From: Sambucus nigra
Taxonomy: Eukaryota; Streptophyta; Magnoliopsida; Dipsacales; Adoxaceae
Reading direction: 5' to 3'
DNA: 64,000 bases
Assembly (NCBI GenBank): GCA_949130495.1
Contig: OX422210.1
Location: 503,727,760-503,791,759, forward strand
The first letter of the stretch is position 1. Each line of letters begins with the position of its first letter. This document shows positions 33,822 through 46,291 of the stretch, piece after piece. The position numbers and the translations under genes are program-made. The notes under the pieces are model-generated. The model saw only the letters and a program-made list of their open reading frames with translations, was not told where the DNA came from and did no database searches.

Positions 33822-35110
33822 TGTAAAATTTTGTATTATGTATTTGTTGGCTACTTCTTGTGTCAAAACATTTGGGTCATTGTGTAATTCGAGTCACATA
33901 GTCTTGAACGTTTGATAGAGGCACAATAATTTGTTTAGATGGACCTTTAAAGTTGAAGACCGTGCAAGATGCTCAATAATTTCAAGACTTTCATTGCCAC
34001 ATGGCTTTTACATTATACCTTTTGGTAGTTTTGTGAATTGACATATGGCTATATGCATATGAGCATTGCTTTTTCCAAATGCGTGTTTTAAAATTGGAGG
34101 GATAAGTGATTCCTTTACTCAGAGTATTGTGAAAACCTTTTTGGTAGTTTAACTAGTGTTTTTGTGAAAGTTAAAGGCTTATTGTATTTTTTAGACTTTA
34201 ACCATTTGCACGGTATATATTGACCCATTTGGATGGCTCTTTTTTCCCCCGTGCGTAAGGTTATGCTACGATTTCATCACTGCTTAAAATCGTGTGAATA
34301 AGAAAAATTAATTGTGTGCACGACAGATCCAAATTTTTAACAATTTCTACAAATAGGTTATTTTCACTCCCATTTTATTAGATCTAAAAATCTCTCCCTC
34401 CAAATAATTCAAACCTAGATCTATGACTTCATCTTTGATTTTGTGAGTGAACTGATAGTGTTTTTGGTTTAGATCTATATTAGCGTATTCAATTCAATCA
34501 ACTACTTTTTTAATTGCATGATCTATCACTCTTAGATATAAAATTGTAGTGCGCAGAAGTTTTTATTCCCTCGGTTAAGGTACTTCCTCATAATTATATC
34601 TTATGGAATGTTTATGATTTCTATTTATTCAATTTCACACTGTGATCACACTACACGTAGATCAGATCTAGATCTAATATAATTGGTTAAAATTAGAATT
34701 ATGTGTTGTTTTATTTTTATTCTCTCTAGATCTTCCTGATTAATCTTAGGGGTGGCAATTCGGGTTAATCGTGTCACTTTTGGGTCGCGTTGATTTTTAT
34801 TCGAGTATAAGTTCTGGTTACTCTTAAATCTATACAAGCTAATCGTGTCATGTTCGGGTCATTTCGGGTTATTACCGTAAACGGGTTATCGTGTCAAAAA
34901 ATTTCAGCCCTAATTAATCTTGTTGTGTAGATAATGCAAGGCATAAAACACTTAACATAGTTAACTCATATGCTAGGATAATTGAATTTGCAAGCAAAGC
35001 TATTTTAAATAAAAAAAATTGGCCATGTTATGCGATCAAAAACCTATTCACCCGCCCGCACTCTAGGTTTGTTTTAGGTTGATCACTATAAATATAAACA
35101 CAAATCCTCA
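33822..35110 (+). repeat. 5' LTR of element C
   Basis: Starts TGTAAAATTTTG and ends AATCCTCA, two bases before the primer site. It matches 40981-42395 through shared phrases such as GTTGGCTACTTCT, ACACATAGTCTTGA and AAATTGGCCATGTTATG. It contains a hAT-type MITE at 34747-34912. Confidence 0.85.
34747..34912. mobile_element. hAT-type MITE, 166 bp, with 8-bp target duplication
   Basis: Ends TAGGGGTGGCAA and TTTCAGCCCTA (imperfect inverted repeats), flanked on both sides by ATTAATCT (34739-34746 and 34913-34920), the 8-bp duplication expected of hAT elements. The sister LTR has a single TTTAATCT there, at about 42258, with no insert. Confidence 0.92.
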
Positions 35111-35112
35111 AA

Positions 35113-35123
35113 TGGTATCAGAG
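35113..35123 (+). promoter_or_regulatory. Primer binding site of element C (Met-tRNA)
   Basis: TGGTATCAGAG, two bases after the LTR end. Confidence 0.8.
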
Positions 35124-35329
35124 AAAGATCTTGTTATCACATTAACGTGCTTGAATTGATCCTAAAATTGTTATGTGTCTATTGTGCTTTTTGTCACATA
35201 CCGTGTTTGTGGTGAATTGTGTTGTTTTGTAATTGCGATCGATTATTGTTTTTTAGATGATAGTGAATAATAGGATGTTATACTTTGTTTGTTATAATGA
35301 TGCTAGTTATTTTGATGAATTCCATATGC

Positions 35330-36960
35330 TTGTAAATCTTAGTGAAAAGATAAATAATATGAAATCCAAAAAGTAAAAGAAGAAAAGAATTCTGCACATT
35401 CTTTCTAAAAATCAAAGTCTATTGAGAATTGCTTTAATGAATGTGGTGGTGCTGAAAATGTCAAATCATTGAGTTGCAAGAATGATGAGTTAAATGCTAA
35501 ACTTCTCAAAATGAAAAAGTTAAATGTTAAATGGTCTAATCAAGTCAAACTCCATGAATAAGAAAAAGAATATTTTAGAGAGTATGACTAGTGAGTTTAC
35601 TAATGAAAATTTAAAAATGATTAAAAAAGATAAGGGTGAGATGATGAATTGATGTGTAAATTGAAAGAATATAACTAGGATTTGATATTAAAAAATTTCG
35701 ATTTAAAAAGATCGGCAGGTTTAAAAAGTGTTGATTTCAAAAAACTCAAAAGTTTTGGAATAAGAGAAAATTGATTTGACTCTTGGACTTGAAAAGGTGA
35801 AGAAAGAAATATTTTATTTATGAAGGTTCTAAAGTTAACTTGAGAAAAGATTTGAGTCATTTGCAAAATTAATCTGACTCATTTAAAGTTTGAAAAATAA
35901 GTCCTCTTCTTCTCAAGGTGACTCATTAAATTAATGTTCATCACATGATTCAAAGCATACCTATTCCTTGATTTTAAAGATAAATGAGAAGTAACAAAAA
36001 GTGAAAGAGAATATACAAAAGGCAAAAGAAAGTGTTTAAATGAAAAGGAAAAAGGGGGATTAATTAAAAGTTTCAAATGATCGTTTAAAATCATTCTCTT
36101 TCACATTTTGTCAAAAGGAAGAGCATTTAGAATCATTTTCTTATAGCTTGAAAATTTTTAAAAAGAAAAATGATTTTTATTCCCTTGTGTTGAAAAAAAT
36201 AGATGATGGGTTTTCCCCCTCAAGATGCCTATTATAGGAAGAACTTTATTAGACATCGTGATGATAAACTAAGATTATTTCCATATGTACCACCTCACTT
36301 GCATGGTAAAGAAAGTTGTGAGGAGAGACCACGTAGCTAAGAAAAAGGGTAGAAAATGTGTGAGAGGGAATATATTATTTTTTACATTTTGCAAAGTATA
36401 AATCCACATAAATCAAGCTTGTAGGAATATAAGAGAAAGAAACTGGCTCTTTGATAATAGAAGACGAGTTTTCTGTAGATATCCAATTTTGAACTTAGCG
36501 GTAAAATCATTGAATTGATGAAAATGATGGATTTCCTTGATGGTATAGTTAAGGCTAGACGTGATTTTCCTGACCTAGACCTAGACCTAGATCATATGCT
36601 CAAATTCTATGGACTAGGCATAATAATACTAAGAGGAATGAAAGTTGGAGTCAAAGAGTGGGTAGTGGATTGCCAATGAACGCACCGAGGAAAGAAGGGA
36701 AAGTTGTTGCACTAGAAAAAAGGTTTGTGATGAAAGAGGTTTTCTTTGTTACTCCCAATTATCCAAGAGATGGAACACCAATTTCTATCTAGATAGAGAG
36801 TTTGTTAGGATGCCTAGGATATTGTTTTTTGGTAGGTCCTTTCCTAAGTCATTCTCGATTTATGGAGAAAAAATCTTATGTGTGAGTGCTTCAAAGAAAA
36901 ATTTGGGTCTTTTCATGTTTTGGTGAGGATTCTTTACATATGTGCAATTTCATGATTTGT
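35330..36960 (+). pseudogene. Decayed gag/pol remnant of element C
   Basis: Broken plus-strand frames are strongly Lys/Glu/Leu-rich (CKNDELNAKLLKMKKLN, then LKRSAGLKSVDFKKLKSF and LGLEKVKKEIF). This resembles the coiled-coil linker of Sirevirus gag proteins. Stops occur every few dozen codons. No zinc knuckle, protease or polymerase motif could be read with confidence. Confidence 0.45.
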
Positions 36961-38640
36961 TTTTTATGCTTTACTCCTTACAAAATATTTATTGTATCAT
37001 TTTCTTAATCGAAAATCCAAAAATATATATGATTGTTTCTTTTTGTGATTATATGGTTAATGTTTCTTTTTGTGATTATATGGTTAAGTCATTGATTTAC
37101 GAGATTTGATAATTTATTTAAGTCAAATGATGATTAATAGTGAATTTTTAGCCATTTCACTGAAAATGTTAATTGATTTAGTGATTAGGTTAAATTCATT
37201 TAAAAAATAATGATAGTCAAATTTGTTGAAGTTGAGCACTAGCATGTCAGTTTACGCATATCACTGTACATATGTGATTATTTATTATAGTTCTTAACTT
37301 AATCATAATCAAGTCTTGAGATCTCTTATAAGTTTAGAAAGTTTCCATGGTCCGCGTATGAGATTTTTATGTGTTTCATACTTGAAGTAATTGAAAAATG
37401 ACTGTCCTTATGCGTTGATAAGGACTACCATTAAGGTGATTACACCCTATTTTGAATTTATGTATCGTTGAGTAGGTATCGTTTAGGTGTATAGAAATCC
37501 AATCAATTGCAAAAGTGAATATGTTGAAAATTTCCACAAGTCAAGATCTTAATCGGCATAAAAAATAAGATAGGGCATAATTTTTTAAAAATAAAAATTT
37601 ATATATTAGTTGGCATTTAAACGATTTTGATCAACATATGCTGGAGGGAGGAAAATACTTAGAAATCACCATTTACTTGAGATATTAAAAGGGTATTGGT
37701 TTAAATGAATTTTTTTGCATCATTTGTAATTGTCATATAATTTGGTTATGTGTACTTATTTTGATATTTTATCTATATTTATCACATAAATCATGCCTTA
37801 ATTAATATTAAAAGTTGCAAGAAATTGTATTGATAAGAATTGTATGCCTTGTATGTTAGATTTTTTAAGATTTGGGTTAAATTTGTTTTTAACTCATATT
37901 TTAATCAAGATACAAATGAAATATATATGTCCAATAAAATTTATCATAAATGCCTAATCAGAATCACACTTTACACTTTTGCGTTTGCTTTTTATATATA
38001 TGCATGCATGAGTTGCAAATTTTTATGCATTTCATTGAATTTATCTCATAATTTGTGCACTTAATATAAGTGAATGTTTTCACATGCATTGCTTTCAAAC
38101 ATGTCATTATTTTTTAGAGTTTGGGTTTTAGATTCCATACTTAGTCTCTTCTGGGCATTTTCCCCGATTAAATTTCCATTGGAATTGTTCAAACGACTGA
38201 AATTCCAGTTGTTTGCACAAAATAAGGTCCATTGACATGATTGTTGGGATGATAGAAAGGATTTTGTATGTCTAGTTGGTCATTTCAAACTCATTTCATC
38301 TTCAGATCCCAAACCCTAGCCGAAATCACCCCAAATTCTTTTTTTTTCTAGTTGCATGTCATTTTATAAGGAATTTGGGAGAAGATTTGTTAGTTGGTGA
38401 TAAAAAGCTATAGATTTTAGTTTGGTGTCATTTGATCTGATCTCACTTTGGTAAGTCTTCAATGCTTATTTTCCATTGTTGATTTACTTCTTCTATAGTG
38501 ATTCTAATTTAGATACATCGATTTAGGTGCTTGATTTTCAGTTTAAATGGATTTCTTATTTTTTTTTGGTTTGGTACATTTATGGATTTACCATTATAGG
38601 TTTTCTACCTTAGTTTCTATAATTACTTGATTCATTCCAT
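36961..38640. other. Interior of element C, nothing recognised
   Basis: AT-rich DNA with a small tandem duplication near 37035-37085 (TTTCTTTTTGTGATTATATG twice). The pol genes expected here are absent or decayed beyond recognition. Confidence 0.5.
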
Positions 38641-38654
38641 ATTTATGGGTCACG

Positions 38655-39958
38655 GTGAGAGGAAAAATACAATCTAGGAAGAAGGTTCAAATCCCTGATG
38701 ATCCTAATGAGTCATCACAAGTGAGATATTCATTATCTTCACCACTACCTACAAGATGTCATAGATGCCTCGAGTGCCTTTATCCCTTTCCAGCTGTTAC
38801 AACTGATGCCTCTAGGATTCATTTTACTAGAGATGGTTTTGCACTTACAGAGTGTTTCATGATGAGAGTCGTTATCATCGAGAGACACTTGGACTTAGAA
38901 TGACTTAATCGTTGTGAGGAGGTTCAACATTTGTTATCTTTAATCGATACCATCCATGATTCCCAGTTGATCAGACCACATCAGTTAGACAATTCCACCA
39001 GTGTGCACGAATTCTATGTGAACATGGTTGTGACATATCCTTCCCCTATTACATTGACTACTTTTGTACGTAGGGTTGAAGTTGTACTTACCTATGATAT
39101 TAGTGCTATATATTAATGGTATTGAGACTTGTATTCTTGACCCTGATTTTCATGTATATAGTGAGGATGATCATGATAAGGTTGTTTATTTTCTTGCGGG
39201 GTATAGGACGCATTGGGTAGGTCCTTCTTTTAGACAATTAGATATGGATAGGAGATATTCCTTCCTACATTTCTTGGTTTTTTAAAACCTTATGCCCAAA
39301 CATATCAACCTAGATCTCCCCTACTTGATTGGTAGTTTGATATATGCTCTTACGCGTAGAAAAGTTATAAATTATCCCGATCTCATTTTTTAAGGTGATG
39401 AGGAGAGTGTATAGATTCATGAGGGTAGGATTTACCTTGTGGTAGGTTGATTACATGTTGTTTGTATTCGTTAGATGTTCCTATATTTCTTTTTGATGAG
39501 GTCACATCTATTGTTGGTGATATTTTTAGTATTAGTTCATCGCGTTCTACATGCTAGACCACTGACACCTACTTCTGCACCCATTCCTTGCCTACACCCA
39601 TTCTAAATTCGATATCTCATCAAGGTCAAAGGGATTTTATGGAGGCTCAGTTCGCCTATATGAGAGGACAATTTAGGGACATTCGAGTTGAAATGGCAGA
39701 TTCACGTGCCTATTATGGATTACTTTTTTACACAATTGATCATAAGCATGGCAACTTACACCCGAATGTCAAATTTATTATGAATTATTTGAAGAGATCG
39801 GGTTTTATTCCCAAGGTTGTAGCCCTTATGCCACCTCCAGTTACCACTCCACTAGCATCTCCAGCTTTTATTGATGGTGGTGATGATCAAATTAATGAGG
39901 ATGTTAATTATGCTAAGGACAATGAGACTTATGATGATGTAATATCAGATGATCATTA
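38655..39958 (+). pseudogene. Env-like third reading frame of element C (putative)
   Basis: Three open pieces in sequence: 38655-38903 (RKKVQIPDDPNESS, then LSSPLPTRCHRCLECLYPF), 38931-39116 (RPHQLDNSTSVHEFYVNMVV, then FVRRVEVVLTYDISA) and 39588-39959 (QGQRDFMEAQFAYMRGQFRD, ending with an acidic tail). Position before the 3' LTR, the VREFYAN-like and RGVxVxFS-like steps, and an acidic C-terminal tail fit the 'putative plant transposon protein' or env-like frame of Sireviruses. Frame changes and stops near 38900, 39115 and 39285-39570 break it. The function of such frames is not established. Confidence 0.45.
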
Positions 39959-40449
39959 GATATTTTCTTCGGATCTCTACTCGATTTTGCTTATATTTGA
40001 TCATACGGCCTATGGTACATTAATACTTTATATCTGCATCAGTTATTTTCATCATTTTGTTATTCCTTTGGTCTTTTGGATACTCTTTGATAATTTTATG
40101 GATGTTCTTAATTGGTTTTATGGATTAACTCATTTTATCCACATTTGTATGCTCATATTACTATATGCATGCTTGATATATGATCTCATATTACTAGTTA
40201 ATTTTTTTATATATCACATATCATGTTTTGCGTTTATTTATTTACATCATTCATTTTCTAATTCTTACTTTTGAGATTCATATGATGATAAACATGTATA
40301 AGCTCATTGCTTATTCCCTTTATAGCTTCCGTACTACATATGTTTTAATAGATTTTTCATCGCTAGTTCTCTTTGTCATTAGGATAGTGATTTTTTACCT
40401 TTCTATACCTGTTGTCTATGATATTTTCTTCTCTTTTTCCCTTTTCTAT

Positions 40450-40980
40450 CAAAAAGGGGGAGATAGTTTGCCTTTCTCTTTGTAAAAAAAGGGGAGATAA
40501 ATTGTATTTCTATATGTCAAAAGGGGGAGAAATATCGAAGATAGGGGAGATGACCCTTAGGGGGAGCTGATTCATTGCTATTGATTTATGCTTGGGGAGA
40601 TGATGTGTAGGGAGAGCTATACTATTCGTATTATTCATTAATGTTAGATGATTTTGTTATATCTCACACTCTTACATATTTTATATCATCTATATCACAT
40701 TGATTTTTTAGAGGATTCCTAAATAGTGGGAGTTTCTCGTTGTGCATGCTTGTCTACATGATTCTATTCGTAGTTTCATGTGATTTGAAGTATTGTCATG
40801 TTGATTCTATCTCCGACCCACTGTTTGGTACTCAACTTTGATGTGTCATTGGTCATTTTGACTCATATGTGCATTTCTTCCTATTGCTCTAATTATATAG
40901 CTAATGTGGAGTGGGTTTAGTAGGAGTAATCAAGAGTATTTTTATTTTTATCAGGGAATATCCAAAGGGGAGATTAAAAA
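40450..40980 (+). promoter_or_regulatory. Multiple polypurine tracts before the 3' LTR of C
   Basis: AAAAAGGGGGAGAT, AAAAAAAGGGGAGAT, AAAAGGGGGAGAA, TAGGGGAGATGA, TTAGGGGGAGCT and finally CCAAAGGGGAGAT at the LTR border. Serial purine tracts of this form are a reported mark of Sireviruses. Confidence 0.75.
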
Positions 40981-41480
40981 TGTAAATTTTTTTATTGCAT
41001 ATTAGTTGGCTACTTCTCATGTCAAATCTTTTTAATCTTTATCTCATTTAAGACACATAGTCTTGATACATTTGAGTGAGGCTTGTTCATTTATTTTGAT
41101 GGGCTTTTGAATTTTAAGATCATGCAAGCTGCTAAGAAATTGCAATAGTTTCATTGCCATCTGCTTTGAAGATTATATCATTTTTAATAGTTTTGTGAAT
41201 TTACATATGGCTACACACACGTGCACATAATTTTTTCAAGACGTGTGTTTTAAAATTGTATGGACAAGTGATTCTTTTACTCAAAGTATTGTGAAAAACT
41301 CTTTCAGAGTTGACCTAGTGTTTTTGTGTAAGTTAAAGGCTTATTATATTTTTCAGCCTTTAACCGTTTTCACGGTCATATATTGACCCGTGCACATCAC
41401 CCGTTTACACAAGTCTTTTTTGCCCCGTATGTACGTCTACATTATGATTTTAGCACTGTTTGAAATTGTGTTATACATGT

Positions 41481-41531
<51 letters not shown>

Positions 41532-42395
41532 GGAAAAGTCAACTATGCACATTAAGGAGACAAAATTTGAATAAGTTTTATAATTAGGCCCTTTTCCTTC
41601 CAATTTTATTACATTTGAAAACTCATAACTGAGATACTTCTCTAAGTGTATTTTCAAGGTTGAGAGATATTCTTTCTTCTTTTTTCCTCAAAATTCACTT
41701 ATTCCATATAAATTGTTGAAACTTAGATATATGACTTGATGTTTGATTTGGTGAGTGAGCTGACAGTATTTTTGGTTAAGATCTACATTATCCTATTCAA
41801 TTCAATCTACTGCTTTCTAAATTTCGTGACCTATCACTCCTAGATTTAAAATTTGAGGTTCTTTGATTCTTTAGAGGAGTTGAAGCATGGCGTAATTCCA
41901 TGCAGAAGAGTGGACTTTCACATTCACTTCGTGGAGCTTAAGGTGGATTTATATTCGTCAATGGGGAAAAGTTCAAAGTCCATAAGTAACTACTCATGAG
42001 TGCATGAGTGAGAGGTACATTTTTACTTGTTTAAAACCTTTTTCAAGTAAAATATAAATTGGAGTGCGTAGAGATTTTTCACCCTTTGGTTAAGGATTTT
42101 CCTCATAAACTTGTATTGTGGAATGTTTATGATTATTATTTGTTCAATTGCACACTTTCTTTTTATCACACTACAGGTAGATCACATCTGGATCTAGTGT
42201 AATTAGTCAAGTTTGGAATTATGCAATATTTTCTAGTTATGCTCTCCAGATCTCCCCATTTAATCTTGTTGTGTAGTTAATTAATGACATGCATCACTTC
42301 ACCTAGTTAATTCATGTGCTAAAATAATTGAATTTCCAAGCAAACTCGTTTTAAATAAAATAATTGGCCATGTTATGTGATCAAAACTATTCACA
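40981..42395 (+). repeat. 3' LTR of element C, truncated by element B
   Basis: Begins TGTAAATTTT. It has an (AC)n(AT)n tract at 41484-41531 and a roughly 150-bp segment (about 41855-42000) not seen in the other LTR. It breaks at CTATTCACA where element B starts; the other LTR continues about 60 bases further to its end. Confidence 0.82.
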
Positions 42396-45300
42396 TGTGA
42401 TGCACGGTAAAATCCATAAATAGATTGATCAGGTCTAATATAAAAATAAAGGGAAGAAAACAAATTGGAAATATTCTCAACATAAGAAATAAACAAAACC
42501 GATTGAATAATAATAAGATAATGAAACACTTAATCAACGCAATACCAATTCTAATGTCAATCACTACAATTACAACATAAGCCCTCTTTATATATAAAAC
42601 GTGCCGATACAAAAGTCCAACTCTCAATATAAGTCTACATGTACAAACTGACTGAAAATAAAAGAGTATAATAAAAGAATGAGTTATACTTGCTTGACTA
42701 CTACAACCCTAGGAGTATGAAATGGGACATCGTTAGAGATGCTCCTCCAATGAACCTGTGTCTATATGATCTACCACAACAAGGACATGTAAAAATTGTT
42801 TTAATATGTAGAATAGGAATATAACTGAATCTAGGCCACATTGTAGTTGCACATCTTCCTTTCATCTTTTACTATATTTTTAGTTATTTGTTACCCAACC
42901 CAACAACCTAAACTAACATGTAGTTCTAAAATCCCGAACCCATATGTAGCCTACATGATTAAAGTTTTACTTATTTATTTTTAATCTTTACCATTTCAAT
43001 ATTAGGTTAATATATTTCTTAATGAATCATATGTACTAAGGTATCAACCCAATGGTACGTCTCACAAATAACCATGGTACCAATAACATGCTTAGATGTC
43101 AACATTATTCATATTGCGCTATCTTACGCTAATAATGCAATATGCATATCTCTAGTATATATTATAGGTAGGCATACTTATTATAAGTCATATACATCTC
43201 TAGTATAACAGATAAATTGGTACAACTATCTCTAGTACCACCATCCAATAATCACATATGGCAGGATAAATACTCTACTCACGTCAAACATTCATACAAA
43301 GGTACAGTTCTCGTCATGTATAAATAAATGGGATATTCTCATGCCCATACATAATGAGGGACTATCCCTATTGCCTTCGGGGATCACTCGCGTGTACTAG
43401 GTATAGTCTTAGTTCATCCCGAATCAAGACCTTAACACGGTCAATAGATAAATCATATGCCAACCCATCACCCGTATAATCTACTATACTCAATATTACA
43501 CAATGAAATATCTCTGTTAATCCTCTAAATACACGGATACCTAGACATATGATCATGGGGTAAATATTACGAAGAATATCCCGTTTACACATCGGGGTAG
43601 CAGAGTGGTCCACGTCGCATGTGCCCCATCATAGAATCCCCCAATATATGTTCGTCGCAAGCACTCACCCATGGTATTCATATCACATAAAACACGCAAA
43701 AATTTTCAACCCTCGGTAATGAGACAAATGGGTTAAGGTAAGTGATACACATACCGACCATAATGCTACGGGTTCATACTAACATCACTATCATAAAACT
43801 GTATAACAAATCTACAACCTTATATTCATCCCATAATACATTAACCCTAATCTCTCGGGGTCCTGAATCTACGCATAGCCTCACCCTACCATATAATAAA
43901 ATCCATACATAAACTATATTCAATCTCAATTAGCCCTAGTTGAATATCCCAAGTCATCACGTCTAGATATCAATCCACACCTAATTTAAATAAAACTATT
44001 TAATATGATAACTACCCTCCCTACGGATTTTTAACCAAATTCCTAAACTCTCCCAAAGAATACACGCCTTACTAGTCAATCGCAATGATTCTAATAATCC
44101 CGGTCAACAAGCCCCAATCCTCTAAGCTTCTAAGTTCCCAATTACCACCCATCCTACACTTGGGTTTACAATCAAATGTCCAATCCTTAGTTTAACCCAT
44201 TTAAATAAACATTTCATAACAATCAACCAATTCCCAAAACTAATTTACACCTCCTCAAAATATTAGATTTTAACTCTATTCCATAACATAATAAAGTTCG
44301 AGGACAAAACAAACTAACCTTACGATCCAAAATTTGAAAATCCAAACTAAAAACCAAAAACCCCACCTTGTCATTACCTACTACCATCGATCGATTAACA
44401 ACTAAGTGTCAATCAATCGAGAACAACTCCAATTCCCCTTTGTTGCAGGATTCTCATCTTTAACCCCCCATTTTCTGTTTCCATCCTCCATTATTGAACA
44501 TAAGAGCTTCTTTTAAGCACCCAAATGATAAAACCACATTAAAACTATCACCAAAACCCAAAATTACATAAATATTCAAATAAAGACCCGATTCATAATT
44601 GAAGAACCCAAGCTTAAAAAAATTTATCAATCAACTAGTGGTTATAACAGACTAATTAACATATTCAGAGGGTTTTTATCTAAATAGAAACATGTTATAA
44701 TCATATTCTAATAATTTCAATTCCAATCAGTGAGAGAATCAATCAAATTAATAATGAAAAATAACCCAATTACTATCTAAACTAGGTTAATCTCAAAATT
44801 AATCAGGTTAACCATTCTAACAATATTTAGTTAATTATTATTTTCTGATTTCAGTGAATTGATGTAATATTAACACACATAAAATTATAATCGTATTTTA
44901 TATAAACTTGACTAGTCAATTTGTGGAGAAAACCAAGCTAAATATCCCAATTTCTTATTTTCTCTTTTTCCTCCTCTCTATCTCCCCAAAGTGCTTCCCA
45001 AATGTGTTATGTGGTAAATGAGATCCATAATTACCCTTTACAACCCTTAACCCAAGAAATTGCACTTGGGATTCAAATGGGCCTCACCTAAAAGGGTCCA
45101 AATTCAACTTCAAATGACTTAAAGCATTATCCGAGACTTATACTAACCCAATAGGCCATTAAACCATCATTTTAATTTAAAAGCGAGCATTCTATGCATC
45201 CCAAAACCCTACTACCAAAAATACCCAAACAAATAACTAACTACTAAGTTATTTAATAATTATCTGGTATGAGTCCAAATATGAAATAATTTAATGATTA

Positions 45301-45427
45301 ATCGCCTCGTCTTAAATCCAATTTCAAATCTGAATTAAATGACACATAAAGATCTAAATAGTTACACCTCAAAAATAGAATTAATTTTATTCAATTTATT
45401 GATTCATAACAAATATAGGCTATTATA
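42396..45427 (-). repeat. 3' LTR of element B
   Basis: About 3,030 bp. The right end (GGCTATTATA) aligns with the GGGTGTTACA end of element A. It is followed by AAGGAATTTCGTCCCT, the same interior motif as in A. The purine tract is decayed. Segments match 53565-54040 and 59340-59768. Confidence 0.75.
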
Positions 45428-46110
45428 TTTTTTTCGCCTTATATAAGGAATTTCGTCCCTAAAATTCGAATTTAATATATTCCTAATCGTAAGTATAGGA
45501 AAATCTCGCCCGTAGCGTCCTCACATTAGAGAGAAAGAACATACTCAACTTCATGACCTAGCATACCCTGTCGTATCTCCTATCATAAATTGAGTTTGTC
45601 TATACTCTCAACCAAACTAATCAAATCTTTAAAATAAGAAATTGACACTCAAGGAGTCCTTCCATCATGTCCCTGTAAAAATTCATCATGTATACTGACG
45701 GTATTAAGGTCAGGTCAAATGGCATCGACCTCAACCTATCTAAACCTTCTAAAAGAAGCTTATCATATGGTTTATTACCCCTATAGGTACCTAGACTCCA
45801 CAGTTCCGATGTCGGAGGCCACTAACAACACATGACCTCCCTCCTGAATTTACGAATCAAGCCTTTACTCGTCCTTCACTTCCATTGCCTATTCCGACAA
45901 AACTTCCCACCCTCAATTTCAAACACATTATCCTCCAAGGTGTCCTAAGCACATCTCAACATGAATTGATTAATAAGCTCGTAACTATAATCAACTTACT
46001 CAATATAACTATCATGCCCAAAATGGCCCCTTGTCCATACTAGGATGTAAAGTGAAATTCCAAACATGTTCCTTGGTCCAAAACACCTCTCATATTTTAG
46101 GGGACCCTCT
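45428..46110. other. Interior of element B, left of the LINE
   Basis: Starts with GGAATTTCGTCC (minus-strand GGACGAAATTCC). No coding motif recognised in either strand. Confidence 0.5.
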
Positions 46111-46291
46111 TTTTTTTTTTTTTTTTTTTTTTTGCAAAGAGGGACTGAGCCCCCTAAATATTATTAATCATAGGAGAAAAAGCCTCTCCCATATGGCAAC
46201 TGAGCAAACTTAGATACAAGAAAGAAACTGGAAACTTAAAAAAGCAATAAAAAACCAATAATAAAAGTCCCATTACAAGGGAAAAGGAAAA

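Larger units (their letters stand above)
33822..42395 (+). mobile_element. Old Sirevirus-like Copia element C (3' LTR interrupted by element B)
   Basis: Two related LTRs (33822-35110 and 40981-42395) bracket about 5.9 kb. A Met-tRNA primer site follows the first LTR, and AAAGGGGAGAT precedes the second. Several AAAGGGGGAGA blocks at 40450-40980 are typical of Sireviruses, as is an env-like region before the 3' LTR. The LTRs differ at many positions, so C is much older than A. No intact RT or integrase is visible. The end of the 3' LTR lies beyond element B and outside the window. Confidence 0.8.
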
